DNA from: an uncultured Prevotellaceae bacterium
GTDB lineage: Bacteria > Bacteroidota > Bacteroidia > Bacteroidales > Bacteroidaceae
Reading direction: 5' to 3'
DNA: 64,000 nt
Assembly: GCA_946185485.1 (NCBI GenBank)
Contig: CAMHJQ010000010.1
Coordinates: forward strand, 1 to 64,000
The translations under genes were made by a program, and so were the position numbers. Under the pieces are notes generated by a model. The model ran no database searches. It saw only the letters and a list, made by a program, of their open reading frames with translations, and was not told the DNA's origin. Numbering within the stretch: the stretch's first letter is position 1; each line of letters starts with the position of its first letter. Shown here piece after piece: positions 32,401 to 40,408 of this stretch.

Positions 32401-35400
32401 TGTATATTCCGTCTGTCTCAGTCGCCTTGGTGATATAGATAAAGTCGCTGCTGTTGAGTAATGGCGACTGATAGACTTCAGGCATCTCTACCGTAGCGTC
32501 AGACAGTAGAGAATAACCCTCGAGGGCCTCCTTCTTGCTGTTGGTGATGATGTGGTAAGTCATCACAGGACGGTAAGTGAAGCGGCTGAATACTTTATAT
32601 TCGCTATCTTTTCTTATGGGCTCACCTGTTGCGTCGTTATAACGCGTCTTATAGGGCTCTGAGTCCTTGAAGACATAGAGTCCGCCGGTGCTACTAGTAG
32701 TACTTAACTGTGCTTTTCCCACTGCATTACTCTCTGCTAACCAAAGGTTATCGTGACCGGTGAAGTAGAGCTTCAGCTTACCGGGGTTGGCGCTTTCTTG
32801 TTCGTTATGTCTCAGCACCATGAATGTAGAATAGTAGCCGTTATCAGTGGCAACTTTCGCTGTACACAACTTTGCTAATGGATAGTCAGTAGCAGAGGCT
32901 GCTTCACGGTCGTCACCCCACCACTTGCCGGCGATAATCTTGTCGCCATTGTGGATGGTGCACTCGTAAGGGTCGTTGCCGGTGATAGTCCAAACGCAAC
33001 TCTCTGATGTCAGTTTATTGTCGGTTATGTAGATGTCTGTTGGATTGACGTAGTCTGTCGAATTGAGATAGGCAACTTCCAGTTTCTTTCCGTAAAGTTT
33101 TTTATTATCATTCTCACCACCTACGGTCAGCACATATTTTATTTTTCCGCTGAGGTCGAGTGGGGCCACGTTGAGTGGCAGTTCCGTTCCAAGAATACCA
33201 AAGTCGGAAATGGCCTTCTTCGACTTCTCGTAGTCGTAGCGTACATAGACATCATTTCCATCGAGGGTGGTAGGCGAGGTGGTAGGCACACCCTTGATGT
33301 CGTAGGTATGAGTGGTGTTGTTATAGTCAGCTGCTGAATGGAAGATATAAGCATCGTCCTCCATAAGCGGAGACTTCATCCAGGTGGGCATGACGTCGGC
33401 CAAGTTGGTGTCTTTTGTGATACCAGTAACCACATCGCTGAACAGTGCCTCCTTGCCGCTGGTGGTGATAATATGGAAAGTAACTACATTAGTGGCGGCA
33501 ACCTTGGTGAGCGTCAGTTTCTTTGTGGCATCGACGATAGTACCGCTGGTTATGTAATTAATCTGCTCTACGAAAGTTGCTAGGATAGTTTCAGGGTCAC
33601 TGCTGACGTTGAGGAAGTAATATTTCGTAGTCGGTTCTGTCGTATTTCCTGCCTTCATCAAGGCGTAACTGCGGTTCTCGTCGGTATAGTCGTTATGACG
33701 GAATACAATATAGCGGTTGCCACTGGCTTCTGTTTCTGGTGTACCGTTCCATAGGGTGACGGCGTAGGGGTCTGGCTCGTCGCCAGCACTCTTCTTGAAG
33801 CGCCAACGCCAGTCGCTGCTACTTGTATTGAGTTCTCCTTTCTGAATTCCTGTTGTGGTCACCTTTACATCGCTGGCATTCAATTTGGCGTTAAACCACG
33901 TGCCGTAGAGCAACTGGTCAATATCGGCATCGGGGTTATACTGATAGCGCACATAGATGGTTGCATCATCAGCCACGCTGTTTTCAGTGAACGAACCGGT
34001 AATCAGGTCGCTATTGTTGAGGGCGTATTTGTGTGTTTCTTCATTATATGTCGCAGCCTTGTAGAACGTGAAGTTCTCGGCCAATGGGCTGCGATACTTA
34101 GCCGGTATGGTGGGGGCACCATCGCTCAGTGCGGTGTAGCGCAGCGCCTCGTACCCCTCATTATCTACCACGACATAGACATGTGCTGGTGGGCGTAGCA
34201 GCCATGTGCTCTGCCCGTGGGTCTTGTCGTCTTCGGGCTTGTCGGCATCATCCAGGAGTTTCAGTTCGGTGAAGTTCTCGATGGCGTGATAGTGGTCGAA
34301 GCGCGGCATGAGGCGCATATTGCCGTTGGCATCCTGCACCGCCATGAACGTTTGGTTGGTCATGTGCAGGTTGACAGCATCATGACCTACACCGTTGTTA
34401 ACGCTGGTGTTGACGGCTTGATGTGCTGCCAAAGCCACAGTATTTGCTGTTGGGTCGGCATTGGGGAAGGTAGCAGCCATAGCGTTGTAGGTGTCAAGGC
34501 TGGAGCTACTGGCATTGGTGGTAAAGTATTTGCTGGTCGACTTGTTGTAGATTTGTATGTTGTACGGGTCGAAGCCGGCCTTGCCGTCATCGTAGTAGCT
34601 GGCATTGGTCTCCAGCTCCGTGACTGCTACGGCTTCACCTTCGATGTTTTGCGTCACGTCATACTTATAACCCATCTCCTTGTCGATATCCCAGTTGGGC
34701 GATAAGTACCAATAGTATGTATCGGCGAGGCCGTCCAATGACTGTCCTGTGTCAATTTTTGTGATTTTGGCGGCATCGTCGTCTGGGGTCAGCGTGCCGC
34801 TGTTGTCGTATGCCAGTTTGCTGTCCTGACGGATGAGGAATGTTTTCCCAGCGGCGACGGTGGGTGTCAGTGCAGTGATGTTGCCGGAACCGTCCTTGGT
34901 GGCTGTGACGGAGTAAAGCTCGGTATATTCTGGCTTTACATCGTATGTGACGTAAACATCGTTGATGTTGCCATTGGCATTCAGTATCTCTGGGTAGTCG
35001 GTCAGCGACGTGCCGGTGCCTACCTCTTTTGACCAAGTGTATTTGTGATAGCCCGTCAGCTTGGTGCCGGTGCTCCAGAAGTGGTAGGTCTTCACCATGG
35101 GACTATCGAACTTGCGAATGTCGGCATCGCGGCTGGCTTTGGTGGCATCGCCCGTCTTTGCCATAGGCTTGCGCATGATTTCCCAACCGTGGTTGTCGAG
35201 CAGCACGAGGATACCGTCAATAGAGTGCTCCACAAGGTCGAACTCCGGCCCCATCGTTATCTTCTGGTAGAAGTGGTTGGCATATTCGTACTTCTTAGAG
35301 TTACTTTTCGTAGGATCGCTTGGTGTGATAGGACGGGCATTCTGCCAGGCACCGAAGCTGTAAACGGGGTGTGCAGTTACGTTCTCAGCACTGAAAAAGC

Positions 35401-38400
35401 TATATGGGTTTTGTGATTGATCCTTAAACTCATCATAAGGAAGGGCTTCGCCGTTCTTAGGTTTCACACCCTTACGGCTAATTGTTTCGTATGTCTTCCA
35501 GTATTGTAAGAAGTCTTTGACAGGACGACGCTTTCCGTATGTGGCATGATCATCCACTCCCGCTGCTGTAATCTCGTTGGTGGTTACCAGCTTATAATGA
35601 CCTGTGGTACCCAGTAGCATATATTCTGTGGGGGTATTCGAAGCCGAGCCGCCAGTTTTGGAATCATCCAGTACCTGCGGGTCGTCAGAAATGGTGGCAG
35701 TAACAATAGAACCACCAGTTCCGACATCACTGTTATAGTAGGTGCGCCAGTAGTTGTAGAATGAGGTGTTAACATCGTCGCCGTCTTGTTTGCGGTTGTG
35801 GCTGCCCTGCCATGAGGTTATCTTGACGTGATAGGGATCGTTATTCTCGCTGAGCACATACCACGACCAGCGAGTGCGGGTGGTAGATGCAGACACCTTG
35901 TCGCCCTCCCATTTGCTCTCGTCGTAGATATTGAAACCGCTGTCGCCATTGCTGTAGGGATAGACGGCCTGTTTCATCGTGTGTTGCAGAGAGTCACCGC
36001 TCTCTTGGTAGAAATTATCGCCACCAGAAAACTTAATCATAAACATCTGTCCCCAGTCTTCATAATTTCGCACCCAGGCGCCTGTCGCACTCCCATTTTG
36101 GTGTACCCTTGCAGTGGGATCTACCTGAGTGATGATATTGTTGTCGGAAACATCGTAGGTGACGTAGATATAACCGTCTGCCACGTCGGAAACTGATGCG
36201 AGTTCATCACCATAATTATCTCCAACTTTCTCGGTTAAATCGTCTTTCAGCGTGTAGGTACCATCTACCTCGATGAAGTTACTTCTCTTCCAATAGTGGT
36301 ACTGAGTGACAAGCGGGCTACTCCAGTCGTCATTGACGGCAGGAGCACCGGTAGCATTTGCCTGTTCGTATTCGACTACGATTTTACCCTGCTTATCGAT
36401 GATACGGTAATACACTTTGGTGGAGGCGTCGGCAAAGACAACCTGCTGTGTAGCGGTTTCCCTTACCGTACTGGCAGTAGTCAGGCTGGAACCGTCGCAG
36501 TTCAGACTCTGGCTTGTCGTTGTGGCACTTGCTGCCTCAGGATGAATGTTCAGTTTAGATGCCAAGATGAGTTCTACCTGCTGACCGTTGTTTGGGTCTG
36601 AACCTGCCATCAGGATGAAATGGATATTGGTGCCGTCGTTGCCAGGCAAGTAGTAATACCCGTCCGTTATGGGTCTGCGTATGCCGACATCATAGGGGTC
36701 GGAATTGACGATGTTCCATACGAATTTGGGAAGTTCTGTCTCGTATCCCAAAGAACCACGGGTTGGAAGATTCTCGGCAAAGCCGATTCCGCTATCGTAT
36801 TTAACGTATTTACTGCCCACCTTGACAGAGAGACTGCCGGAACCGTCTAGAGACAGAGAACGTGTGTTCAGCAATTCTGTGGTGTAGCTCACATAGATGT
36901 TGGCATTTGAGGCAGGGGTTGCGGTGATTGGATTACTGAGGTTGTCACGTGTACCTTCTCCAGAGAGTGTGGAGTAGAAAGACAGCGTCTCGCCCTTCAA
37001 GTACGGGCTATAGATGGCCTCAGGTAAGGCCTCATGGCCGTGCTCGCCGTCAAGGCGGGTTGAGGCATACTGGCTGTCGGTGTATTTGATGGCGATGCGT
37101 CCCGATTTGTCAACGATGGTATAGATATAGTCGTATTTGGGCGTTGACGTTGCCTTGATGTTGTGGTTTGCGTGGAGATCGCTTCCGCTGCTTTGTGCAG
37201 TCATTCTTATCTGGTTACCGCCGTTGTATGCATCCCAGAACGCACGGTAGGTACTGAGAAAGTCATCGCAGCGAAAAATCTGAAATGTTTCATCAGCGGT
37301 GCCGGGAATGAGTGCCCAGTTGTCTGGTGTATCGCTGAAGCGCACTTTATTGTTGTTCTTAGTATCTACGTAGGCGTACTGTCCATCGGCACTTTTCGTG
37401 ATGACGCGGAAGGAGTAGGGGTCACCTATGAAGGCGTACTGTCCTGTGATAGCCTCTGCCCTGGCAGTGGAGCCAGCCTGACTACTGTTGATTTCGTTGG
37501 CGCTGCTGTTGTACACCATCTGCTTGCCGCCATTTCGAGTGCAGACCATGCTGAACCACTCAGGGTTAGCCTCGGTACTGAAGGTGATGTGGTACGTGTC
37601 GGACAGGGTTGACGCATCAACGGTATAGGGAATATAGATGTCGGTGACATCCAGCGGAGTGGTAATGGCGTTGGTAAGTGCCGCCTCCTTGTAATAGGTT
37701 GTGCCCAAGGTGGCTCCCAAACGTGTCAGGCGCGCCAGCACGGTGGCAGAGGGCTTGGGATTGTCCGTGTCAATGGGGGTGTTAAAACTGAAAGACTCTT
37801 TATGTGGTTCCGCCGTCTGATTGACGAGGTGAATGGTGGCATCGGTGACAGTAGACTTGACGATGTTCAGGGTTGTGAGATTCAATCTGGCGGTACTTGT
37901 CGTAAGAAAACGTCCACCGATATCACCATAGCTGTTTTTATCTTCCTTAGCGTAGTAAATATAACGGTTGGTGGTTCCGTTCCAGTTGTACACGTTGTTG
38001 GCAGCAACTATATGATTTTCGTTATCGAAGAAAAAGGTGTTGAAGAGTTTATCGGTGGTCAGTCCGTCGTAACGTACGTTGTTGTTGTCTTCAAACTTTC
38101 CTTTAGCTAGGTCTGAGCGTATGTAGGAGTCTGCACCAGCATCACGGCGATAGACATTGCGAATGTATATCTTATAAGGGTCGTTGCCCTCATAGACCCA
38201 CTGGCGCTCTTTGTCGTTGTCACCGAAGTTGTCGTCTGCATTCGTGGAACCGTCTGTACGCCAGTCAGCAGAGGTCCATTTCTTATTGAAGGTCATATAA
38301 TGGACCTTCGTAGGGTCGTTCTTGTCCTGATCCTTGATATAGTAGATGGTATTACCTGACAGGTCGATGGGAGACGATGCGTTGTCGTAGACGTAGGTCA

Positions 38401-38728
38401 CATAGATAGTGGCATTGCTGGCGGGCAGGGAAGCCAGTTCGTCTGCTGGATTATTTACCGTATAGGTGGTGCCACTCTGGGTCACGTTACTGTCGGCCCA
38501 GTAATGGTAAGTAGAAACCAGGTTGGTCTTGATGACATCGGGGATGACGGGTGTACCGCCCTCTTCCTGTGTGGCTTTGGCTTGAGTGGCTATTTCGCCG
38601 CTCAAGTTAATAACAATGTAGGTGTATTGATAGTTAGCGCCCCATGCTGTGCTGCTCATCACGCACAGCAGGAGCAACAGAAGATACACCCGTAGAGCCT
38701 TTAGCGCCTTTGAAAATATGATGGCCAT
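23426..38728 (-). CDS. Giant modular secreted protein (5100 residues)
   Basis: A 15.3-kb uninterrupted frame. The signal peptide (VYLLLLLLCVMSSTAWG) is cleaved near residue 30. The next 4300 residues are degenerate repeats of 240-460 residues. Each has a strand like Y-x-I-[IV]-D-x-x-G-x-x-A, a SPL-x-x-x-Y-x-[FY]-[WY] motif, a strand [IV]-Y-V-x-Y, and a W-x-x-x-G-[ND]-DPY-x-[FI]-x-[IL]-x-N motif. DPY motifs fall at about residues 183, 439, 681, 969, 1392, 1657, 1924, 2245, 2653, 3047, 3397, 3811 and 4269. Residues 4300-5050 look non-repetitive. The tail (VYDLAGRRVAENE ... GVYIFGGRKVVVK) resembles a C-terminal sorting signal. I do not recognise the module. It has its own strong promoter and probably carries copy 6 downstream. 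Confidence 0.82.
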   Translation of the reverse strand: MAIIFSKALKALRVYLLLLLLCVMSSTAWGANYQYTYIVINLSGEIATQAKATQEEGGTPVIPDVIKTNLVSTYHYWADSNVTQSGTTYTVNNPADELASLPASNATIYVTYVYDNASSPIDLSGNTIYYIKDQDKNDPTKVHYMTFNKKWTSADWRTDGSTNADDNFGDNDKERQWVYEGNDPYKIYIRNVYRRDAGADSYIRSDLAKGKFEDNNNVRYDGLTTDKLFNTFFFDNENHIVAANNVYNWNGTTNRYIYYAKEDKNSYGDIGGRFLTTSTARLNLTTLNIVKSTVTDATIHLVNQTAEPHKESFSFNTPIDTDNPKPSATVLARLTRLGATLGTTYYKEAALTNAITTPLDVTDIYIPYTVDASTLSDTYHITFSTEANPEWFSMVCTRNGGKQMVYNSSANEINSSQAGSTARAEAITGQYAFIGDPYSFRVITKSADGQYAYVDTKNNNKVRFSDTPDNWALIPGTADETFQIFRCDDFLSTYRAFWDAYNGGNQIRMTAQSSGSDLHANHNIKATSTPKYDYIYTIVDKSGRIAIKYTDSQYASTRLDGEHGHEALPEAIYSPYLKGETLSFYSTLSGEGTRDNLSNPITATPASNANIYVSYTTELLNTRSLSLDGSGSLSVKVGSKYVKYDSGIGFAENLPTRGSLGYETELPKFVWNIVNSDPYDVGIRRPITDGYYYLPGNDGTNIHFILMAGSDPNNGQQVELILASKLNIHPEAASATTTSQSLNCDGSSLTTASTVRETATQQVVFADASTKVYYRIIDKQGKIVVEYEQANATGAPAVNDDWSSPLVTQYHYWKRSNFIEVDGTYTLKDDLTEKVGDNYGDELASVSDVADGYIYVTYDVSDNNIITQVDPTARVHQNGSATGAWVRNYEDWGQMFMIKFSGGDNFYQESGDSLQHTMKQAVYPYSNGDSGFNIYDESKWEGDKVSASTTRTRWSWYVLSENNDPYHVKITSWQGSHNRKQDGDDVNTSFYNYWRTYYNSDVGTGGSIVTATISDDPQVLDDSKTGGSASNTPTEYMLLGTTGHYKLVTTNEITAAGVDDHATYGKRRPVKDFLQYWKTYETISRKGVKPKNGEALPYDEFKDQSQNPYSFFSAENVTAHPVYSFGAWQNARPITPSDPTKSNSKKYEYANHFYQKITMGPEFDLVEHSIDGILVLLDNHGWEIMRKPMAKTGDATKASRDADIRKFDSPMVKTYHFWSTGTKLTGYHKYTWSKEVGTGTSLTDYPEILNANGNINDVYVTYDVKPEYTELYSVTATKDGSGNITALTPTVAAGKTFLIRQDSKLAYDNSGTLTPDDDAAKITKIDTGQSLDGLADTYYWYLSPNWDIDKEMGYKYDVTQNIEGEAVAVTELETNASYYDDGKAGFDPYNIQIYNKSTSKYFTTNASSSSLDTYNAMAATFPNADPTANTVALAAHQAVNTSVNNGVGHDAVNLHMTNQTFMAVQDANGNMRLMPRFDHYHAIENFTELKLLDDADKPEDDKTHGQSTWLLRPPAHVYVVVDNEGYEALRYTALSDGAPTIPAKYRSPLAENFTFYKAATYNEETHKYALNNSDLITGSFTENSVADDATIYVRYQYNPDADIDQLLYGTWFNAKLNASDVKVTTTGIQKGELNTSSSDWRWRFKKSAGDEPDPYAVTLWNGTPETEASGNRYIVFRHNDYTDENRSYALMKAGNTTEPTTKYYFLNVSSDPETILATFVEQINYITSGTIVDATKKLTLTKVAATNVVTFHIITTSGKEALFSDVVTGITKDTNLADVMPTWMKSPLMEDDAYIFHSAADYNNTTHTYDIKGVPTTSPTTLDGNDVYVRYDYEKSKKAISDFGILGTELPLNVAPLDLSGKIKYVLTVGGENDNKKLYGKKLEVAYLNSTDYVNPTDIYITDNKLTSESCVWTITGNDPYECTIHNGDKIIAGKWWGDDREAASATDYPLAKLCTAKVATDNGYYSTFMVLRHNEQESANPGKLKLYFTGHDNLWLAESNAVGKAQLSTTSSTGGLYVFKDSEPYKTRYNDATGEPIRKDSEYKVFSRFTYRPVMTYHIITNSKKEALEGYSLLSDATVEMPEVYQSPLLNSSDFIYITKATETDGIYTVSSVSSDTIKAPANTTIASMVKEKIGDIYVRYTYNSEKSPFKIATNINDAAEDGTRLSWIDEKGLDLSGKTWYTIANMQKGFNSNPSPHGTILGTREANTTSFQKINVTALTNGRAPSQKEYLWKLEGNDPYAIKISNGYYDTKYMTFVDYSGTNYHQYMQDNGTGACQTFMLLSAHHTDNGHDRFDPDKDGETNYLLKRWTVLIGTGTNRFMRCTLNNINNDNAEINSSDDWSFDQKSYSEYDIRMSGGEVVTRKIINMGGGSTMDYCVEFVKAPVTRKYHYHAIKYNGNTRVGETWNAIMEHDWLQPVILEPNIARRFSKYEKRNTEAEGDYVTGTGVFMTQNELEAPGQPNAQFYSNPELTLRVKDGTDPENIKYDVYPEIDLEAVYDIYFKYQVDNEATLHLAGSDKTLSEITSTAEQIKADVTHYNSPLASGGGRMGPDYTQQAKWFYMVLDTDEGITTTVDGTTRTPVGRQLFLRREDDGTVNWMNNNYTLHKENEDNYKGWSYNRLAEWYRKGENDAFREGRWLWTFVGDDPYNMHIINFESAVGVKAESSGVYSLAAADNCYVTINKGSTTSGDDTYPVTIPTEGTTDEPTKNQSWGLCIGVNNSTEQTFSLLSTAITETLDNKEVSLPLYWHMVSHTVNRVTTESVEGMLDYVPDRSYAIQLLPYEPLRYEDVKVVIRRDDEVATYNTWKTGKTEAEKIEYANNIMTTGISKIYFAATDRKYVKGDQINTSEEDALPLQVRRAFCDYTMYNDVFETDNTIYEVKAGPYPDYTKPKEGVFDEDSHQIYAYYNVTGDEVTSGAQAIYVKYVVNSDIFLKTAPTKDQVATMAQTNDHVYFMDFPDKSGKNTYHHAYYDPTSTMRERTGDLKTQRDKSGHAIPEKKKLEGGVFVNDTQNWYNHAQYHTGSNRMESAPENLKWYFVGDPYKLQVFNTAGTHGANLARFIPEETNFQFVVDCVHMRVYDGTKIDERQELHPYKEDGTEDTEATPYPNRHYNKPYFDHFYWECVPTTSDEEGTFALRFKEDNQLLGYRNVYYYLAHDGLSKTYQQKNYSINLSYNADNEQHQSGTYAGYHTANNVNTTIKLVQPVKVYVTANRGADDRYDALSNVVQDELSEYYGLDETITEVPRHLQRKFVHYSDLDNAAEGTVSEHKLSITNATSSSDCSAHISNVFKTGTKIDPVFKFTVYYTVDDLSKDEAGNDAHLFTSSSQYAAGNLQWVDMAVMGNGSNWLYYNKEQGDKTQVSNYRTAIGDNTADGWNDGLKGLHWALVGDPYNFTILNRRRYEDGKGAEAQWLAITKTTIADYKGTMPNDSVIWTTSMVNTTTKDAKNATFSSNVAAADQATHFGLQMWKLSPKNSNGTYQTGNADAYYFLRTTSLKTGADDYTNGNTANTNQTNNYWRMVAKVYPNATSATSYFEMVPYSLSEKNTYSSTLYTENYSMTMSGLGVTQQRFEIRTAVAKDEDNANNNCFDADVEIRTMNGVLKLKRSDMEISYGDVITSLPATLRRYGCSYKCFLNYDPATNSGTEVTYFGELEGEEGFDDLHAAMVAAETAHAADTAKSPRPLLTYVYSVDDDVAKFFTDEQDARAEDYTWANSYFYWEQTYTGSSVEVERTRLIFDHYVYNSEGKIIDEVWREERYTEVVNNPTTPYPTKGYLNTHTSQTPVYGDQTVQSSENNQKWSMTGDPYGFTLKNYAQYLEDVNAIVSRSGEDIITQNYGDGQVFAYVTNKKGIPYLAIIDNNPESATYGNITKLVDFEFSGTSSKTLMTVGSGINVADATGNSLATTYTNSNGQTVSVKPFYLASLMSYADMVVYHLIMAHQYSLDTDTQSYLTDDQKGKVNERMLEFLKYWGIQEHSSKDYFISTYDTDGQTPKAYYPSKESDIKDLLKQKGTLRNFLSYPVEDAIVERVGVDNKPQVPWYMKRQFCTYHIYQRDVQRSVVDEEHPSFQQVDDEWTGKTCTIILGHTYKDYNNKSYDADEAFVAYYAGQTFKSLDGTNPIPMTFDDKGVTKQAFNVKWESIFDMNKWTACNSTDEGAVEISTNDWRKKPSGYDQAHSLQGVEIDKIYPCHKNRKVIIDVIYEVNPNSFRFAQKGRNTTAWYQMMTNNETADGLLNFSYKDGIGGRLDRTHHYTNNYLWAPEGDPYGFVLRSRYATINGTGWDDVAVTTEGKLPKGEDTWGNPIYKTTDGGAAEPFDEPTVAESKASYTGGASSSQIPFDHKRIIHHRTGQDGATTDGATNAVYEMFIGGYDDSFLMHPTSAWMDKDDVDHESYYMIHNTTTDGDYQAHRAYLRKYKSDDLRYLPDANWRLKCTNEQLLPYFDRAGYVGGLKPTVAQNFTNQEYYNKLKNGSELTFADLTTLQNLVYGGTFYKSDGTTVVNPTDARPTGPDLPMRFVSDNLVSMAPGYYRIKAFSEDALNTDGNDLAGSGSNIKGITGPRYISGYRFESEKSDPSDDNNKGGRWLHFLETDMVHSDIHTYTDLFAKITAVDTEKGGSSDRDQIVHTAMSGNIEILPADFDPSSIFQFVDASGSDSYTRYNIKTQGLTLWARPGGTEGLTEAHQFGRTELVESTPSAAEGYINAESPGGWDNKFRLEDIGGAATTINVRSITNANWDVMVAQNLKTNYVCIDRNHRYRITCHTDNEMVEIGDHYTTDGLNGIQDTKWLLQPVGNREQWPYNEMPLRVEVQQGGVKDQELTEPDLSSTDNKDKYYYGSLYVPFDSRLSNTTDAAFTLTNDARANKGTVTMQSVSQLNGMGNPQYIPAGWPVVVRTNLANSITLKNQNGTDYATRHYVNMYLPYTTPQTGLDDEKATIKLRGEYLERTLTNSYIDGIESQSIMVFGIPFKAHTGEGAHEYNRDEKQVGWYTNENWKREGASTATARTATDDQRDNKYVYHNKVYYPFPPISSSRKHIVAIFDDLDEEDEPIDITNKSDVPWPCDVYDLAGRRVAENETPATLLKNHPALSKGVYIFGGRKVVVK

Positions 38729-38809
38729 AGACGGTAGTTGTTCTTTTCTTGTTATATTTTATTAACGCGCATTCGCGCGCCTGTACTTTAATTATTGTTA
38801 TAGAATTTA

Positions 38810-38840
38810 CAAAAGTATAGAAAAAACGATATATAACAAA
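38810..38840 (-). promoter_or_regulatory. Promoter of the 5100-residue gene
   Basis: On the minus strand TTTG (38840-38837), exactly 19 nt, then TACTTTTG (38817-38810): a full Bacteroidota consensus. It predicts a 5' leader of about 75-80 nt containing a GCGCGC-rich inverted repeat near 38766-38782. Confidence 0.8.
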
Positions 38841-38892
38841 GAAATTAACAAATAAACGGGCAAAATTAACAAAAAATAAGAAGGAACAAATA

Positions 38893-38929
38893 ATAATGGC
38901 CGCAGACGTTTATCGTTTGCGGCCATTAT
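38893..38929 (-). terminator. Hairpin terminator downstream of pgk
   Basis: A 12-bp perfect stem (38893-38904 with 38918-38929) and a 13-nt loop lie 19 bp beyond the pgk stop. It is followed on the minus strand by TATTTGTTCCTT rather than a pure U-tract. Confidence 0.7.
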
Positions 38930-38947
38930 AATATCGATATTTGATTC

Positions 38948-40219
38948 TTATTCTCCCTTTATAGCTGCTACACCGGGAAGCACCTTGCCCTCGATAGCTT
39001 CGAGCAGAGCACCGCCACCGGTAGAGATGTAGCTCACCTTGTCAGCCAGACCGAACTTGTTGACACAAGCTACAGAGTCACCACCACCAATCAGCGAGAA
39101 GGCACCTTCGGCAGTAGCCTTGGCGATAGCCTCGCCAATGGCACGTGAACCAGCGGTGAAGTTGTCGCACTCGAAGACACCGGCAGGACCGTTCCACAGG
39201 ATGGTCTTTGCACCAGCGATAGCAGCGGCAAATGCCTTCTGACTCTCGGGACCAGCGTCAACGCCCTCGAAGCCTGCAGGAACCTTGTTGGCGGGGCAGG
39301 TGATGATCTCAGCACCCTCCTTCACCGTCATCGTATCGAAGTCGAGACCGTTGGTAGCGGTGCAGTCAGAACCCAGCACGAGCTCTACGCCGTTCTTCTT
39401 GGCCAGCTCCTCAACACCCAGGGCAACATCCAACTTGTCGAGCTCGACGATAGAATCACCAATCTCGCCGTTGTGAGCCTTGGCGAAGGTGTAGGTCATA
39501 CCACCGCAGAGGATGAGCTTGTCGACCTTGCCCAGCAGGTTCTCGATGATACCAATCTTGGAAGAAACCTTCGAGCCACCCATGATGGCTACGAAAGGAC
39601 GCTTGATGTTAGAGAGGACTGCGTCAACAGCCTGAACCTCCTTCTCCATCAGCAGACCAAGCATCTTGTTGTCGGCATCGAAGTAGTCAGCGATGACAGC
39701 GGTGGAAGCGTGCTTGCGGTGAGCGGTACCGAAGGCATCCATCACATAGCAGTCAGCGTAAGAAGCCAGCGTCTTGGCGAACTCCTTCTGGCTGGCCTTC
39801 ATGGCCTTCTTGGCCTCGTCGTATTCGGGAGTACCCTTCTCGACACCTACGGGCTTGCCTTCCTCCTCGGGATAGAAGCGAAGGTTCTCCAGCAGCAGGG
39901 CCTCGCCCATCTTCAGGGCAGCAGCCTGCTCCTGAGCCTTGGCGCAGTCGGGAGCAAAAGCCACGGGAACACCGAGAGCCTTCTCCACAGCCTCGCGAAT
40001 TTGACCCAGTGACTTCTTCATATCTACCTTACCCTTGGGCTTGCCCATGTGTGACATGATGATGACAGCACCACCGTCAGCCAGAATCTTCTTCAGGGTG
40101 GGGAGGGCACCGCGGATGCGGGTGTCGTCAGTAATCTTACCATTCTCGTCCAGGGGTACGTTGAAGTCTACACGTACGATTGCCTTCTTACCGGCAAAAT
40201 TCATTTCGTTGATAGTCAT
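38948..40219 (-). CDS. pgk: Phosphoglycerate kinase
   Basis: 423 residues, full length. Converts 1,3-bisphosphoglycerate and ADP to 3-phosphoglycerate and ATP in glycolysis; cytoplasmic. The N-terminal substrate-binding signature [20 protein letters not shown] is near residue 17, the hinge GGSKVSSKI near 215, and the nucleotide-binding [13 protein letters not shown] ... [14 protein letters not shown] near 375-410. It is transcribed alone between a TATCTTTG promoter and a hairpin terminator. Confidence 0.98.
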   Translation of the reverse strand: MTINEMNFAGKKAIVRVDFNVPLDENGKITDDTRIRGALPTLKKILADGGAVIIMSHMGKPKGKVDMKKSLGQIREAVEKALGVPVAFAPDCAKAQEQAAALKMGEALLLENLRFYPEEEGKPVGVEKGTPEYDEAKKAMKASQKEFAKTLASYADCYVMDAFGTAHRKHASTAVIADYFDADNKMLGLLMEKEVQAVDAVLSNIKRPFVAIMGGSKVSSKIGIIENLLGKVDKLILCGGMTYTFAKAHNGEIGDSIVELDKLDVALGVEELAKKNGVELVLGSDCTATNGLDFDTMTVKEGAEIITCPANKVPAGFEGVDAGPESQKAFAAAIAGAKTILWNGPAGVFECDNFTAGSRAIGEAIAKATAEGAFSLIGGGDSVACVNKFGLADKVSYISTGGGALLEAIEGKVLPGVAAIKGE

Positions 40220-40259
40220 AATAGTTGTTATTTAATGTGTGAACTTTCAAAATCGATTG

Positions 40260-40267
40260 CAAAGATA
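40260..40267 (-). promoter_or_regulatory. -7 box of pgk
   Basis: TATCTTTG on the minus strand, in the extended context TTCGTATCTTTGCA shared by several promoters here, 40 nt before the start. No clear TTTG at -33. Confidence 0.6.
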
Positions 40268-40408
40268 CGAATAATTCGTGAAAAGTGGAAAGTGAAAAGA
40301 GAAAAATTAAATCTTTTTTGCGTAGTAAATGTAATTATGTAAGGCAGAGTTGGCAAAATAATGCTCTTCTGCCCATGATGCGTCCACTTCTAAACAGCAA
40401 CTCACTTG

